Source: Microthyrium microscopicum
Lineage: Eukaryota > Ascomycota > Dothideomycetes > Microthyriales > Microthyriaceae
Direction of reading: 5' to 3'
Assembly: GCA_010405405.1 (NCBI GenBank)
Contig: MU004230.1
Location: 2,811,744-2,875,743 of the forward strand
DNA length: 64,000 nucleotides
Below are positions 14,725 through 25,806 of the stretch, piece by piece. Position numbers and translations under genes: made by a program. The notes beneath the pieces are model-generated. The model saw only the letters and a list, made by a program, of their open reading frames with translations. It was not told where the DNA came from and did no database searches. The stretch's first letter is position 1. Every line of letters begins with the position of its first letter.

Positions 14725-15312
14725 GATACTCTGTTTATAACCGATACTGTAATGCCTGCGTGATCTTGATAGTTCATAAGATCGAATGAAAAGGTGGGAA
14801 TGCTATGAACTTTGAGAGCTCGGGTTAGAAGTAGTATTTACCAAGGTAATAGGCTGGAAACAAAACTGAATCTGCTCTTTGAACTTACAAGAAAGTTAAT
14901 ACAACCCATCAATTGGGCTATACCTAAATAAATTGGTGAAGGTTTTCTGTTTGCCTTGGAGGTTGAGTGTCTGTAGCTGTGTAGACCTTGAGTAATTATC
15001 AGGTCGAACCCGCTCAATCCTAGTTCAACAATTGTGAGTAGAGCTTATCGAATGCCGTCTGAAGGCGCGTGCTCTATGTGCTCATGAGGAATTGAGGTAA
15101 GCACCTCCAGTTCCTGATGCAGTCACTCAGCCTTATGGCCAAAAATGGAAGCTGCGACAAAGCTTGGACCTTGCCGTACTTCAAGTCGCGTGTTTTCTGG
15201 GACCAACTCCCAACGAAACCTTCTTAGTTCCCTTAATACAATGTCGGCCACGGTATCCTAATCGCTTCGCTTCCTTCATCAATCGCAGATCCTATCGATA
15301 CACATCATCACG
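14725..15312. other. Intergenic gap, 3' of beta-galactosidase and Med1 promoter
   Basis: Nothing recognisable. The last 150 bases are open in another frame but look like the Med1 leader. Confidence 0.5.
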
Positions 15313-17557
15313 ATGTCAACCCCGTCAGGCACTGGCGGAGGCAAGCCGCAAGCCGCATCAACTCCACAGTCACATTCCCATCTCAATACCTTCTCCTCGC
15401 CAGCACCTAGAAGCGTGCCCTCGCCAGCGACGAATAGACATACTCAGGCTGGAAAATCGCCATTTAATAACAATGCGTCGGCCGCTAGCCACGGGACTAC
15501 TGCTACTGTGACGGGTGGTACCAGAACCGTTCAACCCTCTCCCTCGAGTTTTCCTAACTGGGATTCGCCTGCAGGCATGCTTCCGAGCCTTAGCAATATG
15601 AGTTTTGCTGATGGGGGTATTGGCATGGCGCTCCAAGGAAGCGGGATGAATGGTGGCAGCTCTGTTGGCGGTAAAATCGACGACCAAGAGCGCCGACGTC
15701 GTCTCGAATACATGCAAGAAACTTTACGAGCTCGGCCTCCAAAGCTGAGTCCGGAGGGCGTCCAGATTGTGGCCGAAAGACTTGGGCTTGACACTATGAT
15801 GGAGCCTGAGCAAGGAACACGCAAAGACGGTACTCGGACTTGTACCATAGCTGGCGAAACTATAGTCGTGGAGGTCCTTTTCAAAGCAAATTACAATGTG
15901 GAGTCTGTGGAGGCTTCTTCGCCTGGTTCTAATGAGCTTGTCTCCCAGCACTTCAAGTCAGCCTCAGAAGTACTTCTACGCGATGTTACCGAACCCCCGA
16001 TGATGCCTCTGCTCCGACAACTAGGTAGTTTCTCTGACAATCTCGAACGGCTGGCAAAAATGGACAAGCTGAATGGGCCTTCTGCTGGTCAAAGTTTTAA
16101 CTGCTTCGAGGCTATTGCTGGAGTTTATACGAGCTTAAAAAAGCTTTTTGAACACGAGAAGCAAGCTGTACTAGCGTTGATTGACTCCAATAAAAATCAT
16201 CGCGAGGCAAGAGCGGAGCGAGAAGTAATGTGCAAGAAGAGCGGCAGACCCTGCATGAACGCCAGGAGTGCCGTTGGAATGAGTCTTGATTACTGGATGC
16301 AAAAGCGGTTCAGTTATCTCGACCATGAAGGCCCACAGAACCCCGATTCAATGGACGTGGATTCAAGACCGCAGACTGATCCTCAGTCAGATCTTCCCAC
16401 CCAAAAACTATTCAGTCTGCTCATCGAATGCGAGCCATACGCATCTGAGCTGTATACTCCTGTTCGAATCAGCACCGAATGGATATCGGACAAGTTTGAG
16501 CAACCTGCAACCGAGATGTTTTCAGGCCTCTTAGACTGGCAACATCCTCCCCCAACCTATCTCCACAGCCCTGGTAGTCTTGAGGCGAACGCAATGACAT
16601 TGGATCAACGAGATAATAAGTTACCGAACATACGTTTCGTGGCAAAGCTAAATCCACCTTTGGTTCTTCCATCATTAGTTGCTGATAACATCCTCTTGTC
16701 GACTGAAACCCAACCAGATGTGAATGAGTTACAAAACCAGATGATCTATCACCATCTGCTGCTAGGAATCAATGATCCTGCTGAGAAGGACTACTACGGT
16801 GGCCCCAGCAAAGTTATACAAACCGAGAGGGTAACAGATCGAAAACTGCCTAATGGTTCTTTTGAGCGAGTTACTCATCGTGACCTTCTTACCTCCAAAA
16901 CTCCAACCGCCTCGCGAACTCTACGGGAAATACCGTTCTATCATCCTAGTCAAATAGTGAACGCACTCCCCGTACGTTGTATTCGAGGGAATAAGCCTTG
17001 GATAAAAAGCTGACGTGTTTCAGATTCTTCGACAATGGGCATGCATTAACTCATTACTAACTCAATCATTCGCATCAATACTTCCCGAGCCAAAGCTCAA
17101 CCCGGAAGACTATCCGTTGGTAGGAAGTGTCGATGTCACATTCGACGCCTCATGCTCTCGTTTCAACATTCGATTTCCGACCAAGGACATCTTTCTGGAG
17201 AAAACGGATATTCTGAAGAAAACCAATGCTAGTTTGTCGGATGTCCTCCGATCACAAAGCAAGAAAAGCCAAGGGGATAACAGTCCTCGTTATTTTGAGG
17301 CTACCTTCGATATCGGGCTCAACGCAAATTTTCTTATTATTCAGCAACACATATCTACCAGCCCAGCTGGAAAGGCGACGAATGAAGTTGGCAAAAACCC
17401 TCAAAAGAGTACCGATGAGATCGAAAAACAGCGGCAATTACTCCTGAAGCTTGGTAAAAACTTTGATGTTACATCTTGTTTGGATATGATGGCCGAGTAC
17501 ATCAAACATTCCCTCTCTATGCCTGACTCTTGGATACAGGCTTTGGTTGATACATGA
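15313..17557 (+). CDS. MED1: Mediator complex subunit 1 (fungal Med1)
   Basis: Component of the Mediator middle module, which links transcription factors to RNA polymerase II in the nucleus. Exons 15313-16971 and 17024-17557; 730 residues. A low-complexity Ser/Thr/Pro/Gly head (about residues 1-115) leads into the conserved fungal Med1 domain: RRRRLEYMQETLRARPPKLS, VQIVAERLGLDT, ETIVVEVLFKANYNVESV, LRQLGSFSDNLERLAKMDKL, CFEAIAGVYTSLKKLFEHE and NARSAVGMSLDYWMQKR. Exon 2 supplies ILRQWACINSLLTQSF and the C-terminal SVDVTFDASCSRFNIRFP. Alternatives: none fits as well. Start chosen at the ATG after an untranslated leader. Confidence 0.9.
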
Positions 17558-18130
17558 TTTACCAGCTCAATTGGTCCTAATTGATGTACCTTGTACAATC
17601 AATGGTTCATTCTTATGGTAGGCAGGCTTTAATAGCAGAGTTGTCTAGTATGTTCGTTTCAGATTGAAATCTCTAATGCTAAAACCCTGGCTCATATCCA
17701 ATATTCCAGAACTACAAGACAATCAAATCACTATTCTGTCTAACCATCTACCCTTAATCTCGCTACATTGATTGCCTTACAAGACTCTAGCCTGCCCTAG
17801 GTCGAATTAACGTTAGCATTCACTAATTTTGCAGAGCGGACGTGACCATTCCAGCGCCTACCTGGGTAAATCTTGCAGGCTTGCTAATAACCATAAACTA
17901 GAAGTTCTTCTAGATGTAATACGAGGATCAACGTATACCTGGTAACAGCTGGTCCGAACCATTGGCAACGACCAACGTATATCAGTGATTTGTTGTATGC
18001 GTGTGCTCGAACTTTCCTACCTAAGTCTTGAACTTTAAGCTGGTTTTAGCGCTTCGTGTTTTCTTTGGTCTCCAGTTCCATACACTCATTTAGTACTATC
18101 AATCACATTCCTTTGAAGTTATACGAAGCC
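17558..18130. other. Intergenic gap
   Basis: No gene, RNA or repeat recognised. It contains the polygalacturonase promoter and leader. Confidence 0.5.
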
Positions 18131-19308
18131 ATGGTCTCCGGCAGCCTTTCAAAGGCAGCTGTCCTCCTCGCTGCCATCTCAGGAGTCACCGCCCAAGGAG
18201 GATGTACAGTGACCTCTTACAGCGCACTAAAAGGTGCCATCGCAAGCTGTACATCAATCACCATCGGGGATCTCGAAGTCCCTCGGAACGAAGCACTTGA
18301 CCTCTCCCTCAAGTCAGGCACAACCGTAAGATCCCGTTACACCTTCTTCCACATTCTATTATACTGTCTCTTTTCTAACATACAGACCAGGTAACCTTCA
18401 CCGGCAAAGTAAACTTCGCCCCAACCCCTAAACCCGGCCGCACAAAACAACTCGTCACAATAACCGGCTCCAACATCAAAATCCGCGGCACAACCGGGCA
18501 CGTAATCAATGGTAACGGGCAAGCCTACTGGGACGGCGTAGGCGGAAACTCTGGAAAAACCATCGACAAGCCAAAATTCTTCCGCCTAAAACTTTCAAAT
18601 AGCGAAATCTCCAACTTGCACGTTAAGAATGTGCCTGTGCACGTTTTTAGTATCTCCGGATGCTCGCACCTTACTTTGGATGGGATAAGGATTGATAACT
18701 CAGCGGGTGATGCGAAAACTAGTGGTGGCAAGAGTCTAGGCCACAATACGGACGCATTCGATGTGGGTGAGAGTAATGATATTACGATATCGAATGCGTG
18801 GGTACATAATCAGGATGATTGTTTGGCGATCAACAGTGGCACGAATATCAAGTTCTTGAATGGGACTTGTATTGGTGGTCATGGCTTGTCCATCGGCTCT
18901 GTAGGAGGGCGAAACAATAATGTTGTTAAAGGTGTTCAGATCCGCAACAGCAAGATCTCCAAGTCGGAAAATGGTGTGCGCATCAAGACGAAGGCTGGTG
19001 AAGGCAAAGGTTCTGTCTCAAATGTTGAGTATAGCAACATTGTGCTTGATGGGATCACGAAGCGTGGTATTGTTATTCAGCAGGACTATGAGAATGGTGG
19101 ACCAACGGGCAAGCCTGGGCCGGAGATTCATATTAGTGATTTGACACTGAGTGGGATTACGGGCAGGGTGGATGGCAAGGCGAAGGCGATTTATGTGCTT
19201 TGTGCGAGTGGTGGGTGCTCGAATTGGAAATGGAGTGGGATTAATATCTCAGGGGGTGGTAGTAGTTGTTCTGGGGCGCCAGCTGGAGCGTCAGCGTTTT
19301 GTAAGTAG
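18131..19308 (+). CDS. Secreted endopolygalacturonase, GH28
   Basis: Hydrolyses alpha-1,4-galacturonan in plant pectin. Exons 18131-18325 and 18391-19308; 370 residues. The signal peptide is MVSGSLSKAAVLLAAISGVTA. The right-handed beta-helix carries all four GH28 motifs: NTD in HNTDAFDVG (about 184-186), DD in HNQDDCLAINSG (about 206-207), GHG in GGHGLSIGS (about 228) and RIK in NGVRIKTKAG (about 261). Paired Cys residues sit near the C-terminus (CASGGCSNW, SSCSGAP...FCK). The intron uses a GTAAGA donor and an ACCAG acceptor 5 bases beyond a decoy ACAG. The sense strand is C-rich in the first part and G-rich in the last part (see findings). Confidence 0.95.
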
Positions 19309-19475
19309 AGATGGTTTGAAGTAATGAATCAGTCAATTTAGCTGGGGAATACCAGTCTATGTACAAATGCTCGCTGTCCGATGCTGGATATCTATGCTGA
19401 AAAGTCAAAACCGTGAAAATCAAGGGAACCCATCCTCTTCGAACGTCCCATACCATCTGCCATATCATTCAGAGA

Positions 19476-20873
19476 CTACACACCCAAGGCGACCAGTCTA
19501 GCCTTGATATCCGCAACACCAGGCTTGCGATTTCGATCCACTACTACGCCTGTCACACTGCCAAACGTCACGACGCCGATATGACCTGGCGCCACCTCGG
19601 TCTGCAATAACTTGATCACTCGCTCTATCTCCTCGCGAGCTAGGGGACTGCGCATCGATGCTTGTACGTTGCGCACTAACATGCTCATTGGAAAGCTTGC
19701 GCGTGCCGAACCTCCTTTTGCTACGGCTAACATCTGGAGTACCTGAAGAACCTCCTCTGCACGCTGTAGAGCCGCCATTCGTTCGCGCTGTTCCTTGGTA
19801 GGTGCCGGAGCGGCACTGGCGGCTGCGGCTTCTTTGGCGTGGATGCGGGCGAGTAGTGACGAGGAGCGATCAGATGGGTTTGCTGGTGGTTCCGGGGTGG
19901 TGTTCTCCTTGTCCTTGCTCACTGGGGCAACGGTAGAAGTATGAGCAGCTTTTGTCCGCTTGAAGGGTCGGGTTGGTGTATGGTCGGAGAGATTGATGTT
20001 CTTGAATGGAGTGAGGACGTCTTCGAGACGGCGCTGCCCTTTTGCGCGGAGCGGTCCAAGTTTGGCTAATGTGGAGGAGGGAACGAGCGGTTCGGGAGAG
20101 ATGGAGGCGGTGAAGCATGAAGATGGGATTTGCTTCGAGTGCGATTCCCAAAGGCTCGCCAGGTTGGCATTGAAGGTTGCAATGGTGTCTGCTTCGTTGA
20201 AGGTACGTTGTGCTGGCCCGCGACCTTTGCGCTGCCGGGCAACGCGCTCGAGGCAGACTTTGCCTTCGCCATAGTCTTTAAGAAGGAAGCGAGTGGCCGT
20301 TGTGGCACTTTTACTGGTTGATGTCGAATGAATGATAGCCACGATTAGACGAATGTCTTCAATGGTGACTTTGCGCTTGCCCCACAGTTTGGTGATTGAG
20401 GGTGTGAGCATTCGAAGATCGACGGTGTTGGAGTTTCCATTGTGAGCATAATGAAGCGAAAGAGCAGATAGGAATGCACAATTTAGACGTTTCAAGTCTT
20501 CTAGTTCATTGGTGAAGCCATTGGAGCGGGTCGGGCTGCTTGGTGGAGAGGAGACAGCAATATCAATTTCTGGAGAGGCATGGCGCTTGCGCTTCAAGTT
20601 GGTGGCAGACGACAAGTTGGAGGCAGAGACTGAGAGGTTGAGATTTGCAATACTATGCTTGATGGCTTTCGTAGGAGTATCAGGGGGGGTAATAACCACA
20701 ACTCTACGCTTCTTGATGGAAGTCGTGACACTCAGACTGGACGGTCGTTCATCATCAGCTGTAGTCGGGTCGTGTTTACGTTTCTTGGACCCGAGATCAG
20801 AATCGGTACCGGGCTTTGAAACGCTACTAAAGTTGAGCGTAGCTCGCTGGACCATAGTTCTTGGACGAGGCAT
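19476..20873 (-). CDS. Cdt1-like DNA replication licensing factor
   Basis: Probable fungal Cdt1, which helps load the MCM2-7 helicase at origins in the nucleus. Single exon, 465 residues from MPRPRTMVQRATLNF. The N-terminal third is basic and Ser/Pro-rich, with nuclear-localisation-like KKRKH and KKRR patches. The middle (about 170-260) contains an alpha-helical block LEDLKRLNCAFLSALSLHYA ... LTPSITKLWGKRKVTIEDIRLIVAI ... YGEGKVCLERV, like the Cdt1 geminin-binding winged helix. The C-terminal block QRAEEVLQVLQMLA ... SFPMSMLVRNVQASMRSPLAREEIERVIKLL ... GHIGVVTFGSVTGVVV is the Cdt1 C-terminal winged helix that contacts MCM. QRATLNF near the start is only a weak PIP-box likeness. The frame is open 58 codons further upstream, but those are Ser/Pro-rich filler. 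Confidence rests on the two winged-helix blocks. Confidence 0.75.
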   Translation of the reverse strand: MPRPRTMVQRATLNFSSVSKPGTDSDLGSKKRKHDPTTADDERPSSLSVTTSIKKRRVVVITPPDTPTKAIKHSIANLNLSVSASNLSSATNLKRKRHASPEIDIAVSSPPSSPTRSNGFTNELEDLKRLNCAFLSALSLHYAHNGNSNTVDLRMLTPSITKLWGKRKVTIEDIRLIVAIIHSTSTSKSATTATRFLLKDYGEGKVCLERVARQRKGRGPAQRTFNEADTIATFNANLASLWESHSKQIPSSCFTASISPEPLVPSSTLAKLGPLRAKGQRRLEDVLTPFKNINLSDHTPTRPFKRTKAAHTSTVAPVSKDKENTTPEPPANPSDRSSSLLARIHAKEAAAASAAPAPTKEQRERMAALQRAEEVLQVLQMLAVAKGGSARASFPMSMLVRNVQASMRSPLAREEIERVIKLLQTEVAPGHIGVVTFGSVTGVVVDRNRKPGVADIKARLVALGV

Positions 20874-21046
20874 TTTTGGATAAGATAAGCTCAAGAAAAG
20901 ATGTGATAAGTATGGAGGGTTGAGCACTGGAAATGTCGAAGGTGAAGAAAAGAAAGATTGTTGTGTGAGATTTTGGTGTGTAGGGGAGTTGAGAATTGAC
21001 CCAATGATAAAGGGAGGCTGGCCGCGACTTCCCCAAATGCTCGTCA

Positions 21047-21052
21047 ACGCGT
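21047..21052. promoter_or_regulatory. MCB-like ACGCGT box upstream of the Cdt1-like gene
   Basis: The palindrome ACGCGT lies about 175 bases before the start codon of the Cdt1-like gene. In yeasts this is the MBF (Mbp1-Swi6) site that drives G1/S genes, including replication factors. Two further CGCG cores follow at about 21070-21090. Binding here is inference. Confidence 0.45.
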
Positions 21053-21204
21053 AGGGCAGGTGCAGCGTGTCGCGAACGTGTCGCGCTAGTGATATGATTG
21101 GCTGGAAGAGACTCGTGGTACTGGCCGAGGTTCAACCAATAGGCGCATGGCTTGGGCCGAAAGCTTGGACCAAGCAAAATGCACTTACCCTTCCTTTTCA
21201 AGTA

Positions 21205-21242
21205 AGACACCTCCACCAACTCCACCAACTCCACCAACACCG
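21205..21242. repeat. Short tandem repeat, nine-base CACCAACTC units
   Basis: Three to four units of CACCAACTC follow one another, ending in CACCAACACC. The repeat lies in the region between the Cdt1-like gene and the 3' end of the mucin-like gene, and it could form a slippage-prone site. Confidence 0.6.
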
Positions 21243-21495
21243 ACAACAGCTCTCATCTGTTTTAGAAATTGAAGTTTGTTCCAAGAAATCAATATGTTGT
21301 ATGTACTGCATAATAATGTACAGGCTACTCTTTCCGAGCGGCCATGTAAGGGTATCCTAAAGCAATCCCAACCATTCTAAACGCCGTGCTGAAAATCAGG
21401 TCCCAACATGTCCAGGAAGGACCAAGCAATCTGGTCTATTCTCATCCAATCCTTTTTCTATCATACATGTCCCATCTCAACTCATAATATTACAT

Positions 21496-22984
21496 TCAAA
21501 ATCTATCCCTAAACGGGTTATTCGGGTCGTTATCATGGCCCACCACTGGATTATTGTTCTCATACAGAGTCGGCATCTGGCTTGCTCGTTGCGATAGCAG
21601 CGGCCGATATCCTGACCGTCGATTTCCTCGCGCACCCGCCGGCCAAGATCCTCTTGGTTGCGGCACAGGCGATCCTTGTGGTGACCCGTTTTGATATTGG
21701 TAGCCATTCTGGTAGCCGTTGTGGTGGTCTTGGTCCCAGGAGTCTGGCGTGCTTGATCGATAAGGTGGGCTGTCTGCTCCATATGCCCTTGGAGGACTCA
21801 CTGCGGCGGCTCCGAATGTTGTGAGCGGCTCGTATCGAGTATGCTGTTGCATTCCTGTGTCGAACATGGACACTTCAGGGCCGTAAATTGAGCTTGCTGG
21901 CGGAGGTGTGACTGGTGGATCGTAGAGGTATGCTTCTTGTGGATAGATGCTTGGCGGTTTCCTGTTTCGCCGCCGTAGGCAGAGGAAAATGAGCGCTAGG
22001 AACGCGATGGTGACTACAGCTGCTGATGTGGTGATTCCTGCGATTGCGCCGGTGCTCAGTGTGGATTTCCGTTGGGTAGACATGTCTCCTGGTGTAGCGG
22101 TTGCACTTATTACCGGAACGTTTTTTAGCGCGGAGGTTGAACTTGAACTTGAAGTCGAACTCGACGAGGATGAAGAAGTATGTGAGGTTGTTGTTGATTG
22201 TGAGGCGCTTGAGGGCGATATACTCATTGATACCGACGAAGAGCTGGGAGTTGCGGAGACGAAGGTAATCGATGGCAGAGACATTAATGATTGTGAGCTG
22301 ACTACAGATTGCGAGGCACTGATAGTTGATTGCGGTTGTTGGCTGCTGGTTACTTGCGCGGACGAGCCCGCTGTTGCTAGAGATGATTGACTTTGCACGG
22401 ACGATCCAGCCGTTGCTAAGGATGATTGACTTTGGAAAAGCCAGCTCAAGCCGCCTGATGAAGATTGACCGCCAATCGTGGACTGGGTAGATTGGCTCAT
22501 GACCCCCGAAATGGTTTGTTTCGCCGTCGTTTGGAGTGTTTGACTGGTTGTCCCTTGCGAAGTCTGGGTGAATGTTGGTTGCGCTGAAGTCTGAGTTGGT
22601 GTTTGGGAGGAGGGTATGATCGGACCAGGTGGAACAAATAACAGACTCGATGATGGTGTAGCCGTTGAAATAGATGGGACAGCAAAATAACTCGAGGCTA
22701 AAGAGGCCAGAACAGACCCAAGTGAGGGTGATATATCGCTAGCGACACTTATTGGCAATGAGGCCAGGTTGAGACTCTCACTCATAGTAGTACCGCTTGG
22801 ATTGGTCACTCGCGGTATTATAGCAGGCGTTGGTGTGGGAATCCTTGTTAAGGATGTTTGCGCGGAGAGAGGGAAGGGGAGGAGTCTAGTCGCTTTAAAC
22901 GATTGGAGCTGTCGTCCTGTTTACCAAAAGTTAGCATCGGTGTTTTGTTTGGACATACTTCAAACTCGACTCACCTTCAATCAT
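21496..22984 (-). CDS. Ser/Thr-rich single-pass membrane protein, mucin-like (sensor type)
   Basis: Unrecognised at gene level. About 300 Ser/Thr/Gln-rich residues, surely O-glycosylated if outside the cell, precede one clear membrane helix (STGAIAGITTSAAVVTIAFLA, then LIFLCLRRRNRK). A cytosolic tail of about 130 residues is rich in Tyr, Pro and Asn (PPSIYPQEAYLYDPPVTPPP ... NNPFRDRF). This layout is that of Mid2/Wsc-like wall-stress sensors. Two copies of a 13-residue unit (QSQSSLATAGSSV/A) sit in the ectodomain. Proposed exons 22975-22984 and 21496-22916, with a start MIEGRQLQSFKATRLLPF. This start gives no classic signal peptide, so the 5' end is uncertain and an internal ATG eight residues into the Ser-rich part is the fallback. 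Confidence 0.6.
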
Positions 22985-23870
22985 GATGATCTCAAATTAC
23001 AAACATTTTTTTTGAATATTTCGTTGCTGCTGCGTTGTGCTTTTAGACAAGCTGAAAGAAAGTTGTGAGAGAGCAATGTCAACAAGTCCAAAACGAGCTG
23101 AAGAGTCGACAAACTTAAAAGCTGGGGAAAAGCGATCTTCAACGCCACCAACGGACAGGATAAAACTGTTTTATTTCAATCAGGTTCCCCTGCCAGGAAC
23201 CGCCTATTCATAGCAAGTCACAGTCCATGTAAAACATGGGTCAACTTTGGAGCCGCCTGGAAATCGTTGCTGTCAACGTTGTTGGGGGCTTAGACCGTTG
23301 ATAATCCCAGACGACCACCAACACAGCGATCAATTCGCCTCCAACACCAAACCTCCATCTACGTTCGTCCAGCATTGCACACTCACGGCGGCGCAGCCGA
23401 TCGATATCACTGGCCTTCCGATATATCATTTTGCTTCCGAGCCTCCTATTCCTTGCTGTTTCACTACGGAAATGGCTATGTTCTTGCCAAATGCATACAT
23501 TTTGTGTATAAGGAGCACCCTGTCCGGCTGGAAGCCTCATCACGACTAAACCGAGCTCTTACACATTAGGTGAGATGCTCTTTGGTCTCTCATTGCTTAT
23601 TCAAATCTCAAATCAAGCCTCAAGGACCCCGGTTATGAACTCGGTTATCGCCTGGCCCGAAGAAGTCGAATAGAACGCGACGACGCCTATGGCTCGTCCT
23701 CATTTTGATACTGGCTACACTGGTTCCCTGGAACCTTGAAGTCCGTCCTTGCAAATGATCCAGGTTTAGATGCTGGAAAGTCCCTTTACGCACTCGCCAC
23801 ACCTTCATCTTGGCCAGCCTGACCAAGATCCTGAGGTTCCGTTCTAGGCGCTTTAGCCACAGGGAAAGTA
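22985..23870. other. Intergenic gap left of the first MITE
   Basis: Short unconvincing frames occur on both strands, for example at 23247-23549. No domain, repeat or RNA gene recognised. Confidence 0.45.
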
Positions 23871-24108
23871 CCGTAGTCGGCGGAACTCATGTTACAGCAC
23901 GGACGCAAAAAGTTAGGCATTAAGCAGTGCACTGACAGATTCTGTATGAGCTTTTTCCATCTGCCTGCATTCTTAGGCGGCTATAGCCTGAGTTTATGCC
24001 TCATAAGCCTGAGAAGTCCTTTTTTGGACCTAAAAACGCCTCTCCCGCGACCATTTACTAGCAATTTGAAAAACGTCCGTGCTGTAACATGAGTTCCGCC
24101 GACTACGG
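23871..24108. mobile_element. MITE with 35-base perfect terminal inverted repeats and TA duplication
   Basis: The first 35 bases (23871-23905, opening CCGTAGTCGGCGGAACTCAT) are repeated exactly, inverted, at 24074-24108. TA flanks both ends (23869-23870 and 24109-24110). The element is 238 bases and has no coding capacity. TA target duplication and long inverted ends are the mark of non-autonomous Tc1/mariner-superfamily elements, such as Fot1/Pogo derivatives in fungi. Perfect identity of the ends suggests recent movement, and no RIP bias is apparent. Confidence 0.88.
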
Positions 24109-24110
24109 TA

Positions 24111-25806
24111 GGCATTTCTCAGGCTATCATAAACAGGTTTATGCACATGCATGTATCTATAATGCGGCCAATGAAGTGCTTGATCAAAAGAAAGGGCCGT
24201 CGAAATCGAGATGATTGTGACCTCTGACGCGTGTAGATCACTAAGTTGGCCAGGCATGAATTTTTCGCCACTTTTGCTCCAGCCACAGTCTATTGCTGCA
24301 ACAAGCAGAATTCAGGTCGATCTTTTGGTCTGGATTATACTTTTTGGTTCATTGATTGATGGACTGGATCTGAAGCAATGTACATGACCTCAAGGCCGCG
24401 TATCAGTATTGAGTGAGGATTTTTTGAGTCTGTGGCATAGCATGGTAGGTTTGTTCTTGGCTCGCATGATCGCATCTTCAAGCATCCGTAATAATCAATG
24501 ACAGTGAACAGCCAAAGACAAAATGATTCCTGGAAATTGAACAAGAGATCTAGAATTCTGCCGCAGAAAAGTTGGGTATGCGTCTCTTGAAAGCATGATT
24601 TAACAACGAATCTTGTCACCTTATGACATCCCGTCATCTCATGATAGTCGATGTAGTCACAATCAAAAGCTATTTGATGCTTGGTTTACGGATCGCATTT
24701 AAAACCAATGCTTCTTTGAATGGGGAAGGTTGAAAGCGGCTTTCACGGGATCTTACTGTTTCTTCCTTCAAATCGTACCCCGAATTACGCTCCAAATCTT
24801 TCAGTAACTCTCGATACTTGGGATGTCTTCTGCACTAAAGGATACAGAGTATTGTACAATACCAGGAGCTCAAATATATTGACAGACAAGAAGGAACGAG
24901 AACTAAAGCTTGCCTCAACCAATATAGCTTTCATACATACCAATTCATTATAGCTCGGCATTGAACACAAAATCATTCAGCCCTGGGAGGACATTACCGG
25001 GCAACAGTCCATGACAACTATCACATCTGCAAACTTTGGTTTAAATATAACCCATACCCGAAGACAAGCTTTTACAAGCCAGGATGGCGATCTTGGACAA
25101 TTGAAGAAAAGGCCCGGCTATGAACAGGGCTTTCGAGCAAGTCAAAGTGGTCGAGGGCTATCAGACTGGTTGAGCTATTACAGATCACCTTCCTCGCCTC
25201 CTGTTCAGTATAGTTTCAGAATCCTACCCTAAGCCCAAGCAAATTCAACGAAAGAAGCTACACGCTTGGAGATAAGCTTTGCAATAAGTCTGACGCTTGC
25301 GCCGCATACTGACACAACATCCTCCCGCGAAAGAGCACACGAGCTTTGCCCGCGTATATATTAAAGAAGGATTCAACCAATCCCACAAGCTGTACTCCTT
25401 CAATAATCATATGTTTTCAAGAGCCCTAGATTAATCACAGCCACAACTATCTCTGGGGAAATAAAGAACTGAGTTAGTAATGAAAGAATACACCGGTTGC
25501 TTTGCGGCGATAAAGCACAATCACTGCCTGGTCAGGAGTAATATATGCTTGGCATATAATGTTTGGAGTCTATCAAAGCTTTGTATACATGCGAATAGCA
25601 CTCGTCTACTATTGACTCCGTGGGTACTTTTGATCCTTCCGAAATCCCTCTGATCCATTTGTGGCTCAGAGACGTGTATAAACCTCTTGCCAGCCCAGAA
25701 CAGTCGGACTCTGCCCCAACTGGTACACTTACACATTGCCTGGATTTTCTGTATATACCAGTGTCAAACAGCAGAGAGAGCTCGTTTACGATACTCAGTT
25801 GCAATC
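24111..25806. other. Gene-poor gap
   Basis: About 1.7 kb without a recognisable gene. Small frames on both strands are inconsistent with domains or splice signals. The right end should hold the promoter of the bestrophin-like gene. Confidence 0.45.
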
